Source of the DNA: Acinetobacter gyllenbergii CIP 110306 = MTCC 11365
GTDB lineage: Bacteria > Pseudomonadota > Gammaproteobacteria > Pseudomonadales > Moraxellaceae
Length of the DNA: 64,000 nt
Reading direction: 5' to 3'
NCBI RefSeq assembly: GCF_000413855.1
Contig: NZ_ATGG01000008.1
Location: 62,001-126,000, forward strand
Shown here: positions 1 through 7,781 of the stretch, in pieces
Layout: every line of letters starts with the position of its first letter
Numbering within the stretch: the first letter of the stretch is position 1
Position numbers and translations under genes: made by a program
The notes under the pieces: generated by a model
What the model was told of the DNA's origin: nothing
Databases searched by the model: none
The model's input: only the letters and a program-made list of their open reading frames with translations

Positions 1-16
1 ATTTCCCGAGGCAACT

Positions 17-934
17 GTGTCATCTATCTCTCAAGTTAATGCGGATGTTTTAAAACAAGCTCAACAACGTATTCAACAAGATTTATTGACAGCATTGGCT
101 GCATTTTCAATTCCAGAACCTTTAAAAGCAGCCGTTCATCATACCGTGATGTTAGGTGGTAAACGGGTTCGTCCTGCACTCTGTTATGCAGCAGCGTCAT
201 TACGGCCAAATCACAACTTTGCAGCAGCGCGCCGTGCCGCAGTTGCAGTTGAATTGATTCACTGTTATTCGTTGGCACATGATGATTTACCATGCATGGA
301 TAATGATTTACTACGTCGTGGACAACCCACTTGTCATGTCGCATTTGGTGAAGATACTGCCTTATTGGCCGGTGATATTTTGCAGTCGATGGCTTTTGAA
401 ATATTGGGCAGCCGTTTGTTTGATGAACAGGGCCAAGCAACTGAAGCGGCCATTGTCTTAAAACAAGTGCAAATCTTAGCAACAGCAAGTTCAAGAATGG
501 TTTGTGGCCAGGTATTGGATTTACAGGCTGAAGGGGAAGGAAAACAAGTTGATCAAACTGAATTGGAAAATATTCACCGCAATAAAACAGGTGCTTTAAT
601 TCAAGCGGCGATTATGATGGGCGCGGTGACCATTTTTAATGGGACTGATCAGGCAATTCCTAAATTACGCCAATTTGGGCAAACGATTGGTTTAGCCTTT
701 CAAGTGCAAGATGACATTCTGGATGTGACTGCAAGCACTGAAACTTTAGGCAAGACTGCTGGTAAAGATGAGCAAGTTCAGAAATCAACTTACCCATCGT
801 TGATGGGCTTAGCGCAAGCACAGGCCTATGCACAAAGCCTGCATGATCAAGCTTTTGAAGCCTTGGCTTATTTTGGTGATGATGCCAAAGAGTTGGTTGA
901 GATTTCACAGTTTTTACTGGCGCGTAAAAGTTAA
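17..934 (+). CDS. ispA: farnesyl diphosphate synthase (IspA)
   Basis: Condenses dimethylallyl or geranyl diphosphate with isopentenyl diphosphate to make farnesyl diphosphate in the cytosol, feeding quinone and undecaprenyl lipid synthesis. The 305-residue protein has both aspartate-rich motifs of trans-prenyl synthases: DDLPCMDND near residue 89 and DDILD near 233, plus GKRVRP near residue 48. Length is normal for IspA. The start is GTG, supported by GAGG at 8-11, five bases upstream. The upstream neighbour lies outside the window (often xseB; inference). A clear terminator follows. A second prenyl synthase, ispB, lies at 49289-50266; the short-chain type here is separated from it by the FARM region and lack of the long-chain pattern. 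Confidence 0.95.
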   Translation: MSSISQVNADVLKQAQQRIQQDLLTALAAFSIPEPLKAAVHHTVMLGGKRVRPALCYAAASLRPNHNFAAARRAAVAVELIHCYSLAHDDLPCMDNDLLRRGQPTCHVAFGEDTALLAGDILQSMAFEILGSRLFDEQGQATEAAIVLKQVQILATASSRMVCGQVLDLQAEGEGKQVDQTELENIHRNKTGALIQAAIMMGAVTIFNGTDQAIPKLRQFGQTIGLAFQVQDDILDVTASTETLGKTAGKDEQVQKSTYPSLMGLAQAQAYAQSLHDQAFEALAYFGDDAKELVEISQFLLARKS

Positions 935-970
935 TCTTTGGTCAGCTTTGATCAATGATTGAATTTTATA

Positions 971-998
971 AAAGACCATCCTTGTATGGTCTTTTTTT
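971..998 (+). terminator. rho-independent terminator after ispA
   Basis: A perfect nine-base-pair stem (AAAGACCAT 971-979, ATGGTCTTT 986-994) with a six-base loop is followed by a run of T. It ends the ispA transcript. Confidence 0.85.
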
Positions 999-1126
999 GG
1001 GAGTAGCTATATACCTTAATACAATTAACAGAATAGATTTAAACAGTTTATAAATCATTGTTTTAATGTAAAAGTGAATCTAAGATAAATAGATGATCCA
1101 TAGAAATAACAACAGAGAATCGCTTT

Positions 1127-1495
1127 ATGAATGACGATCAATTAGAACAATGTGCGCTTGAATATGGACAACAGTTGGCTTTTTCCATTCAGTCACAGCC
1201 TTTTGGTCCAGACTGTGAGGTCTTTAAAATCTGCGATAAGGTGTTTATGTTGATTGGGGCTTATTCGGGCAAGTTACTGGTGACGATTAAATGCAAACCA
1301 GAGAAAAGCTTGGAATATCAGGAGCTGTATCCCTCTATTTCGGCAGGTTATCACATGAATAAGAAACACTGGATCTCGATAGCCAGTGGTCATGAAATTA
1401 CAGCTGATTTACTGCAAGATCTGATTAAAGATTCATATGATTTGGTGGTGGGGAAACTCCCTGTTAAAGATCGAAAACGGATTCAGAATGTATAA
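1127..1495 (+). CDS. MmcQ/YjbR family protein
   Basis: A small cytosolic protein of 122 residues matching the MmcQ/YjbR (DUF419) fold, which has a double-wing DNA-binding-like shape but no established biochemical role. The family pattern is visible in FKICDKVFMLIG, then a strand-rich core, then YHMNKKHWISI and a C-terminal LLQDLIKDSYDLVV helix. It stands alone between ispA and the convergent stomatin-like operon. A weak AGAGAATC precedes ATG. The family call is good; function is unknown. Confidence 0.75.
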   Translation: MNDDQLEQCALEYGQQLAFSIQSQPFGPDCEVFKICDKVFMLIGAYSGKLLVTIKCKPEKSLEYQELYPSISAGYHMNKKHWISIASGHEITADLLQDLIKDSYDLVVGKLPVKDRKRIQNV

Positions 1496-1530
1496 AAAAT
1501 AAAGCAGCGATAACGCTGCTTTATTTTTGG
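1496..1530. terminator. bidirectional terminator between convergent genes
   Basis: A twelve-base-pair perfect stem (1498-1509 with 1514-1525) has an ATAA loop. A-rich DNA lies on its left and TTTTT on its right, so it can stop transcripts from both sides: the YjbR-like gene and the SPFH gene. Confidence 0.85.
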
Positions 1531-1543
1531 TTGGAAACAGGGC

Positions 1544-2395
1544 TTAGTGTTTACCCATAATTCCACGAATAGCATTGAGTACATCGGCTGGAAGTACCAC
1601 AGTTTTTGCGTTGCTTGATTTAGAAAGATCCTGCATCGCTTTCACATATTGCTCACCGAGTAAGTAAGCAACAGGGATCTCTTTATCACCTACGGCAGTG
1701 GTGACCATTTCAATCGCACGTTGTGAAGATTCAGCAAGGACTACCTGTGCTTCTGCATCACGACGAGAGGCTTCCAAACGACCATCTGCCTCTAGAATCG
1801 CAGCCTGTTTTTCACCATCGGCTTTGGTCACCGTCGCACGACGTTGACGTTCAGCTGCTGCCTGTGCTTCCATCGCCGCTTGCATGGTGTGTGATGGTTG
1901 AATATCTTGAATTTCAACCGTTTTCAAGGTAATACCCCAATCTGAGATATCGTCAGAAATGGCCGCTTTGAGTTTCGCTTTAATATGATCACGAGAAGAC
2001 AGCGCATCATCCAAGTCCATTTCACCCACGATTGAACGGAGTGAAGTTTGAACAAGGTTTTGAATTGCCCATGTATAGTTTTCAATCCCGTACACCGCTT
2101 TTTCTGGGGTGGTGAGATTAATATAAGCGACCGCATTCATGACCAATACCGCATTGTCTCGGGTAATCACTTCTTGTGAAGGAATATCTAAAACAATATC
2201 TTTGGTCGTGATTTTATAAGCAACTTCGTCTACATAGGGAATCACGAAATTTAGACCTGGCGCCAACGTGGTATGGTATTTACCTAAACGTTGCACAATC
2301 CATTTATAACCTTGGGGAACAATGCGAACCCCTTTAAAAATGGTTATACCAATAAAAGCTAAAAAAGCTAAAACAACAATCGTACCGACAGACAT
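1544..2395 (-). CDS. SPFH/stomatin-family membrane protein (QmcA-like)
   Basis: A 283-residue inner-membrane protein with one N-terminal membrane segment (about residues 4-24), then an SPFH (band 7) domain from about 25 to 190. An Ala/Glu-rich coiled region (QAAAERQRRATVTKADGEK, about 180-230) drives oligomer formation in this family. Such proteins form ring-like scaffolds that organise membrane microdomains and often shield or guide FtsH-type proteases (family knowledge). It is the second gene of a two-gene unit with the NfeD protein 18 bases upstream, the classic NfeD-stomatin pairing. Its closest E. coli counterpart by pattern is QmcA (YbbK). Confidence 0.88.
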   Translation of the reverse strand: MSVGTIVVLAFLAFIGITIFKGVRIVPQGYKWIVQRLGKYHTTLAPGLNFVIPYVDEVAYKITTKDIVLDIPSQEVITRDNAVLVMNAVAYINLTTPEKAVYGIENYTWAIQNLVQTSLRSIVGEMDLDDALSSRDHIKAKLKAAISDDISDWGITLKTVEIQDIQPSHTMQAAMEAQAAAERQRRATVTKADGEKQAAILEADGRLEASRRDAEAQVVLAESSQRAIEMVTTAVGDKEIPVAYLLGEQYVKAMQDLSKSSNAKTVVLPADVLNAIRGIMGKH

Positions 2396-2413
2396 TGAAA
2401 ACCCTCTTTGTGT

Positions 2414-2872
2414 TTATGACGTATGAGGTTGAACGACTAAATCATTACCTAAAATATCAACCACGCGAACGCGATCACCAACGTGTACTGGAACAGCACA
2501 ACGGCAATTCCATTCATCAGAACCTAAGACAGGCATCGAGAAGCGTACAATGATTTGTCCATGTTCAAGACCAGTCTGGATGACCATACCAACTTGACCA
2601 ATGGTTGCTTCGCGTGGGAGTCCTGCTTTGGTTTTATCAATTGACAGTGGTTTGATAAATTTGAACCAAAGAATCGTACATAAAATAGATAAAACACCCC
2701 AAGTAATCACTTGGGTGGTAAAGCCCATCATCGGGAAAAGCCACAGTAAAATACAGACCATGACTGCTGCTATGCCAAACCATAATGCAGCAAAAGCAGG
2801 CAAAATCAATTCTGAAAGAATCAGTAAAATCCCTAATACAAACCAGTGCCAAGGTTCAACTACAAATTCCAT
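2414..2872 (-). CDS. NfeD-like membrane protein (short type)
   Basis: A 152-residue protein with three to four hydrophobic segments in the first ~75 residues and a C-terminal beta-barrel (OB-fold-like) domain ending VGDRVRVVDILGNDLVV, as in NfeD/YbbJ proteins. It partners the stomatin-like protein encoded just downstream. The frame is open to 2941, but the added residues are not family-like. The start at 2872 (MEFVVEPWHW) gives the normal N terminus, with GAG eight bases upstream. The partner relationship is family knowledge; the exact role is unresolved. Confidence 0.82.
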   Translation of the reverse strand: MEFVVEPWHWFVLGILLILSELILPAFAALWFGIAAVMVCILLWLFPMMGFTTQVITWGVLSILCTILWFKFIKPLSIDKTKAGLPREATIGQVGMVIQTGLEHGQIIVRFSMPVLGSDEWNCRCAVPVHVGDRVRVVDILGNDLVVQPHTS

Positions 2873-2980
2873 AGATTTGCTCGCATAATGAAACGGAGTG
2901 GAGGTGAAAAAATATTCACCTTTAGCACTGTAACAGATCATTATCTTGATGAATATACAAAGATTGTTTTTTTAGAGTTT

Positions 2981-3042
2981 AGGGCTGGCGCTGCTTAAAG
3001 CACTGGTCCATTGGACAGGTTTTTATCAGCGGCAACAGCCCT
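2981..3042. other. nested inverted repeats, possible structured RNA
   Basis: AGGGCTG (2981-2987) pairs with CAGCCCT (3036-3042). Inside it CGCTG (2989-2993) pairs with CAGCG (3027-3031). Inside that, GTCC and GGAC around 3006-3016 form a small hairpin. The element lies directly downstream of the patatin gene on the minus strand. No clean T-run follows on that strand, so it is not a textbook terminator; it may be a 3' end structure. Confidence 0.4.
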
Positions 3043-3053
3043 TTAGCGGATTT

Positions 3054-3971
3054 TTAGAATTTAGATTTTGGTGCAGGTTTGAGAGCCGCAGGGGAGTTTT
3101 TAAATGTGGTAATGGCATTTCGAATTGCAGTGATCTTGGCTTGAGCCGCTTTTTCACCTTCTAAAATCGCTTCATTACTGGATTTTAGGTCTAATGCGCC
3201 TAAATGACCCACTTTAGGCTGAATCACGACGGTGGCTTGACTCAACTCTTCATTAATACTTTGTTGGCCCATGATATTAATGGTTTGATCTAGTAAGCCC
3301 CACATGCTTAAAGGTTTACCACCCACTGGACGTGCAGAGATATCCACAGCAATCACGATATCAGCACCCATATCTTTGGCTGTTTTTACTGGAATTGGAC
3401 TGACGAGGCCACCATCCACGTATTTGGTATTGCCAATCACCGCAGGCACAAATACATTTGGAATACTACATGATGCACGAACTGCTTGTCCGGCATTGCC
3501 TTTAATAAACTCAGCTTTTTTCCCATTATCCAAACGGGTTGCGACCGCAGCAAAACGAATTGGGAATTGCTCAATCGGTTTATTGCTCACTTGCGTATTC
3601 ACATAATTCTGCAGTTTTTGACCAAGAATAATGCCTTGGCTATTTAACGTTAAGTCACGCAAATCGGATTCTTGCAGTTTTAACGCCAGATTCTGCATTT
3701 GATAAGGGGTTTGACCACTGGCATAAATACTGCCCACGAAGCTCCCCGCACTAGTGCCCGTCACGATTTTAGCTTTAATGCCATGCGACTCTAACACCTT
3801 GATTACGCCAATATGGGCAAAGCCTTTGGCACCACCACCACCCAACGCGAGTGCAATGACAGGTTCACGTGCTTTAATCGCCGTAGTTTGAGGTGTTTTC
3901 TTTGCTGCTTGATCACAACCAAATAAAGCGAGGCTTAGAACAGCCAAGCAAGACAGTCGAGCAATTTTCAT
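3054..3971 (-). CDS. patatin-like phospholipase lipoprotein (RssA type)
   Basis: A predicted serine lipid hydrolase of 305 residues anchored as a lipoprotein: signal MKIARLSCLAVLSLALFGC with lipobox LFGC and Cys19. The patatin signature is complete: oxyanion loop GGGGAKG (44-50), nucleophile elbow GTSAG with Ser74, and the Asp of the dyad in DGG at 186. The frame opens 12 codons earlier at 4007; 3971 is preferred because it gives a clean lipoprotein signal. It lies downstream of the acyltransferase on the same strand (about 60 bases apart), so both may be lipid-metabolic. The substrate is unknown. Confidence 0.85.
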   Translation of the reverse strand: MKIARLSCLAVLSLALFGCDQAAKKTPQTTAIKAREPVIALALGGGGAKGFAHIGVIKVLESHGIKAKIVTGTSAGSFVGSIYASGQTPYQMQNLALKLQESDLRDLTLNSQGIILGQKLQNYVNTQVSNKPIEQFPIRFAAVATRLDNGKKAEFIKGNAGQAVRASCSIPNVFVPAVIGNTKYVDGGLVSPIPVKTAKDMGADIVIAVDISARPVGGKPLSMWGLLDQTINIMGQQSINEELSQATVVIQPKVGHLGALDLKSSNEAILEGEKAAQAKITAIRNAITTFKNSPAALKPAPKSKF

Positions 3972-4033
3972 ATCAAATGCAGATAAAATGAACAAAAAGA
4001 TGGGCACATCAGATCAGATTTGCCCTTAATTTT

Positions 4034-4660
4034 CTAGTTTTTTTTCACAAGTTTTTGTAATGGTTCTGCCAGCCAATCAGGGTTCTTGGGTGAGAAGTGC
4101 CCGACATAACGTTGCATGATCTGTTCGAGGTCCTGTTGATAATGACCTGTTGGGGTAAAAGCACCTAAACAGTAAATGGTTTTGTGATCATAATCAAAGG
4201 CAAACATCACAATTGGAATACCAGCAGCATGAGCGATATGGTAAAAACCGCTTTTCATTTTTTCGGCTTTTTTACGGGTTCCTTCAGGCGCCATGCCAAT
4301 CCAGATTTTATCGTGCTGATGAATCGTGGCAACCACCTGTTCGGTAAGCCCGTGAGCACTATCACGATGAACAGGAATGAGTCCCGCCCAGTTTAGAAGT
4401 GGCTTCAAAGCTGGTTTAAATAAAGTATCTTTACCTAAAACCGTAATTTTTAAACCCAGACCACCTATCGCGAGAAAGCCATACCAGCCATCAATATTCG
4501 AGGTATGGGGAGAAATAATCGCAACCGCTTTGGGTAGATTGGGAATCTCACCGACAACCGTCCAGCCTTGGCCGAGAAAAAGTTTTTTACACAATGCACG
4601 ACTATAAACTGTACCACGTTGTGGAACTAGCGGAGGTAAATCTGGAAAATGCTGTAGCAT
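4034..4660 (-). CDS. PlsC-type lysophospholipid acyltransferase family protein
   Basis: A 208-residue glycerolipid acyltransferase-domain protein. The catalytic HX4D motif is HTSNID (His52, Asp57), and the substrate-binding EGTRKK block follows near residue 125. The protein lacks the extra N-terminal membrane span of true PlsC, so it belongs to the broader lysophospholipid acyltransferase (LPLAT) group. The acyl acceptor cannot be read from the sequence. It is encoded upstream of the patatin gene and divergently from the MFS transporter. Confidence 0.8.
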   Translation of the reverse strand: MLQHFPDLPPLVPQRGTVYSRALCKKLFLGQGWTVVGEIPNLPKAVAIISPHTSNIDGWYGFLAIGGLGLKITVLGKDTLFKPALKPLLNWAGLIPVHRDSAHGLTEQVVATIHQHDKIWIGMAPEGTRKKAEKMKSGFYHIAHAAGIPIVMFAFDYDHKTIYCLGAFTPTGHYQQDLEQIMQRYVGHFSPKNPDWLAEPLQKLVKKN

Positions 4661-4804
4661 AAATCACGATATGTAATGACAACTACAATTATGTTAAACA
4701 TTCATGACCGTAGCTGCATTGGCAAAAAATAAGATTTTATTGCCTTAGCGATGAAAGGGTTGGATACTTGAGCGACCTTATCGTGCAGCTATGGAAAACT
4801 CGGA

Positions 4805-6052
4805 ATGCCTAATCTTAGACAGATTTACATTTTATTGTTTTCTTTGTATTGGGCACAGGGTTTGCCTGTTGGTTTTATGACGCATGCATTGCCGGTGATT
4901 TTAAGGGCGCAGGGGGTGTCGCTGGCACATATTGGTGGCTTTGGTTTATTAATGTTGCCTTGGTCGATTAAGATCTTTTGGGCAGCCTATGTCGATCGTT
5001 TGGGTATCTCTCGATTTGGGCACTACCGTAGTTGGATTCTTCCAACTCAATTATCTAGCGTTATTATCCTCGTTATTTTATCTTTTTTCCCGATACAAAC
5101 ACTTGATCAACCCAGTTATCTGCTGGTTTTCTTTGCTTTGCTCCTAGTCATGAATTTAACGGGAGCAACGCAAGACATTGCCACAGATGGTTTAGCTGTC
5201 AATTTACTTAAAAGTGATCAACAGCATTGGGGGAATACCTTTCAAGTGATTGGATCGCGTTTGGGCTTCATTGTCGGTGGGGGAGCTGTACTTTGGTGTT
5301 TGGATTGGCTGGATTGGCAAAAGACTTTTCTGGCTTTAGCCTGTTTGGTTTTTTTAAACACATTGCCTGTTTTGTTTTATTCCGAGCCGCAACATAAAAG
5401 CAAAGACACACTCAATAAAGCACATGCTCAATCGTTTATACAGGCGGTCAAAAGCTATTTAGATTATTTCCAATCTTCTTCAGAATTAAAAGCATGGTTG
5501 CTGGTATTGATCAGTTTTAAAGTGGCGGATGGTTTAGCTGGACCTTTATTAAAACCTTTAATGGTGGATATGGGATTGAACTTCACCCAGATTGGGGTGT
5601 TTATTACCATGTTTGGGGCGATTGCGGCATTATTGGGAGCAGCTGTTGCTGGGCTACTGTTAAAATACTTTTCAAGAATACATTGTTTAATTGTGTTCTC
5701 ATTTCTGAAAATTATAAGTTTGAGTGCCTATGCTGTTTTAGGCTATGCCTATGAATCACAGTTTCACATTGCGCCACTTTGGTTGTATGTGGTCAATGCG
5801 ATTGAAGATGCCTGTTCAGCAATGCTGCTGGTGGTGATGTTGACATTGGTCATGCAATATAGCCGTAAACCTTTTGCAGGGACGGACTTTACCTTTCAGG
5901 TTTCAATTATGGCCACGGTGAGTGGTTTTCTCTATTTATTCAGTGGCGTGATTGGAGATTGGCTCGGTTATGCGGATTATCTAATGGTGATTTGCTTCAT
6001 TTCAATCCTGTGTTTGAGCCCAATTTTTTATTGGAAAAATAAAGCAAGATAG
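4805..6052 (+). CDS. MFS transporter, AmpG / RhtX-FptX-like
   Basis: A 415-residue inner-membrane permease with about twelve hydrophobic segments. The N-terminal block (SLYWAQGLPVGF, LPWSIKIFWAAYVDR) is the pattern of the peptide-acetyl-CoA transporter group, which includes the muropeptide permease AmpG and the siderophore importers RhtX and FptX. The length fits the RhtX/FptX branch better than AmpG, which is longer. No siderophore genes are nearby, so the substrate is open. The start ATG is preceded only by weak GGA-type sites. Confidence 0.75.
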   Translation: MPNLRQIYILLFSLYWAQGLPVGFMTHALPVILRAQGVSLAHIGGFGLLMLPWSIKIFWAAYVDRLGISRFGHYRSWILPTQLSSVIILVILSFFPIQTLDQPSYLLVFFALLLVMNLTGATQDIATDGLAVNLLKSDQQHWGNTFQVIGSRLGFIVGGGAVLWCLDWLDWQKTFLALACLVFLNTLPVLFYSEPQHKSKDTLNKAHAQSFIQAVKSYLDYFQSSSELKAWLLVLISFKVADGLAGPLLKPLMVDMGLNFTQIGVFITMFGAIAALLGAAVAGLLLKYFSRIHCLIVFSFLKIISLSAYAVLGYAYESQFHIAPLWLYVVNAIEDACSAMLLVVMLTLVMQYSRKPFAGTDFTFQVSIMATVSGFLYLFSGVIGDWLGYADYLMVICFISILCLSPIFYWKNKAR

Positions 6053-6399
6053 TGGTCACTTTTTATTACAATTTTTGTATTTAAAAGATGTGCGTTGAAA
6101 CAAAAAACTGGGGTACATGACTTAGCTTATATGGGAATAGAATGATTTTCGTCGGATTTTATTATTTTATGAATATAGAAAATTCTGTGAATAGAAATCA
6201 TGTGATCTCACTATAATTAATTGATATAGATATTAAATTTTCAGTTAGAAATGTCGTAAATAGATCAATTCGAATGAGTAAGTGAGTGTATAAAAATTAA
6301 ACTTTAGTCGAAATTGGAATAAATTAATAAGATTTTAATCGTTTTGTCATATAAAGTTAATGTGTAGGATTTGTTACAAATTTAACCAGGATGTAAACA
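6053..6399. other. AT-rich intergenic region before the porin
   Basis: A 347-base gap that should hold the porin promoter. A possible -35 TTGTCA (6344-6349) and -10 TAGGAT (6365-6370) are only 15 bases apart, so the assignment is weak. A good Shine-Dalgarno AGGA (6388-6391) precedes the porin ATG by eight bases. No hidden gene or strong repeat was seen. Confidence 0.5.
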
Positions 6400-7506
6400 A
6401 TGAAAATCAAAATTGTAACAGCAGCAGTGCTCAGTCTGCTTGCAACAACCACATTTGCAGCACCGACATTTTATGGTGAAATTGATGCCAGTGTTGATTA
6501 TTTACCAGAAAAAAATGCAACTAAATCAAACAAAGATGTTTGGGAAATCAGTTCAAACAGTTCATTCGTTGGGATTAAAGGCGATGAAAAACTGACTGAG
6601 CGTTTAAGTGCAGTCTATGCTATCGAATGGGCATTTAATGCCGATGGCGATGGTGATGACTGGAGCAAGCGTAACCGTTTTGTGGGTTTAAAAGATGCAC
6701 AATTGGGTACATTAAAAATTGGTGCACATGATACGCCATTAAAACAACTTTCAAGTACAGTCGACACATTCAACAACTATGTTGCCAACAAGGCTGATAT
6801 CACAGGTATTTTCACAGGTGAGAACCGCGTATCAAATGTGGTTGTCTATGAATCTCCAGCCGTGAAATTACTGGATGGTGCGTTTAAATTTAATGCATTA
6901 CTTGCGACTGGTGAATCAAGTGGTATTAAGTCAGACAAAGGTGTTGTTAAAACTGCGGGTCGTGGTTTAGGTGATGCATGGTCAACATCGATCACTTATG
7001 AAAATCCATTAGTGGTAGCAGGGATCGGTTATGACAAAGCGATTCCAAGTAATTTCCTTGGTCGAGGCTTCTTAAATGCTGCTGAACCGGCAATTACGGG
7101 GGGGAGCCTTTTTGCTGCGGCGAATACAGTTCGTGCCATTGGTAAAGTGACACCGCTTGAAGGTTTAGCATTAAAAGCACTTTATCAAACTTCTGAAGTT
7201 GAAAAGGCCGAAGGTAATGCGGCAGGTTCTGAAAATATTGATGATGCACAAGGCTGGTTACTGGGGGCTGAATATAACATCCCTCAAGCGAAAAACTGGA
7301 CCGTGAAAGGCCAATACAGCCAGAATGACACCAGCTTTAAAACCAACACTGCCGATTTTAAAGCAAAACAAATTATTGCTGGTGCGGACTATGCTTTTAA
7401 CAAACAAGTGAAAACCTATGGTTATGCAGGTTATTTAACGCTTGAACAAGCAAGTAAAAAAGATAAACAACCTGTAGCGGGTCTAGGTTTAGAATTCAAG
7501 TTCTAA
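6400..7506 (+). CDS. gram-negative porin (outer membrane)
   Basis: A 368-residue outer-membrane beta-barrel of the general trimeric porin family. It has a Sec signal peptide with cleavage after TTFA (about residue 20), then APTFYGEIDASV, the typical first strand. Alternating hydrophobic strands run throughout (SSFVGIKGDEKL, FVGLKDAQLGTLKIGAHD), and the chain ends in an aromatic residue (LGLEFKF), the BAM insertion signal. The block FVGL...GTLKIG is diagnostic of this family. The gene is monocistronic with its own terminator. Substrate preference cannot be read. Confidence 0.88.
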   Translation: MKIKIVTAAVLSLLATTTFAAPTFYGEIDASVDYLPEKNATKSNKDVWEISSNSSFVGIKGDEKLTERLSAVYAIEWAFNADGDGDDWSKRNRFVGLKDAQLGTLKIGAHDTPLKQLSSTVDTFNNYVANKADITGIFTGENRVSNVVVYESPAVKLLDGAFKFNALLATGESSGIKSDKGVVKTAGRGLGDAWSTSITYENPLVVAGIGYDKAIPSNFLGRGFLNAAEPAITGGSLFAAANTVRAIGKVTPLEGLALKALYQTSEVEKAEGNAAGSENIDDAQGWLLGAEYNIPQAKNWTVKGQYSQNDTSFKTNTADFKAKQIIAGADYAFNKQVKTYGYAGYLTLEQASKKDKQPVAGLGLEFKF

Positions 7507-7520
7507 TCTATTTGTCTTAG

Positions 7521-7561
7521 AAAGCGCCCTTTAAGCTTGCTTAAAGGGCGCTTTCTTTTTT
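7521..7561 (+). terminator. strong terminator after the porin gene
   Basis: A perfect 15-base-pair stem (7521-7535 with 7540-7554), CTTG loop, then CTTTTTT. It isolates the porin gene from the pmrCAB operon. Confidence 0.93.
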
Positions 7562-7720
7562 GTGGAAGCGTTAATGAAATTACAAACTATTATTTTATAA
7601 TAACAAAGTGACATTTAAGTTTGAGTAGTGGTAAAGTATCCTTAGAAAACAGGATGTTATTTTAATTATTAATAAAAACAACGATTGAGTTGAATGAATC
7701 TACGATTACTGATGATTTGG

Positions 7721-7737
7721 TTTAAGTCATTTTTAAG
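7721..7737 (+). promoter_or_regulatory. PmrA-type box upstream of pmrC
   Basis: Two identical hexamers TTTAAG (7721-7726 and 7732-7737) are separated by exactly five bases. This matches the direct-repeat TTAA-type box reported for PmrA in Acinetobacter and other gram-negatives. It sits 44 bases before the pmrC start, where an OmpR-family activator would act, so the operon is probably autoregulated. No clear -10 was assigned. Confidence 0.7.
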
Positions 7738-7781
7738 TTTTTATTCTTATCTTAAAAAAACGAAAAATTTACTTTTAGATT

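Noticed and set aside
36-494. Minus-strand frame of 152 codons inside ispA
   Set aside because: It is a shadow of the ispA coding frame with no family resemblance and no ribosome site.
7585-7605. AT palindrome around TATTAT-TTT-ATAATA upstream of pmrC
   Set aside because: Too AT-rich and short to separate from background in this region; no link to PmrA.
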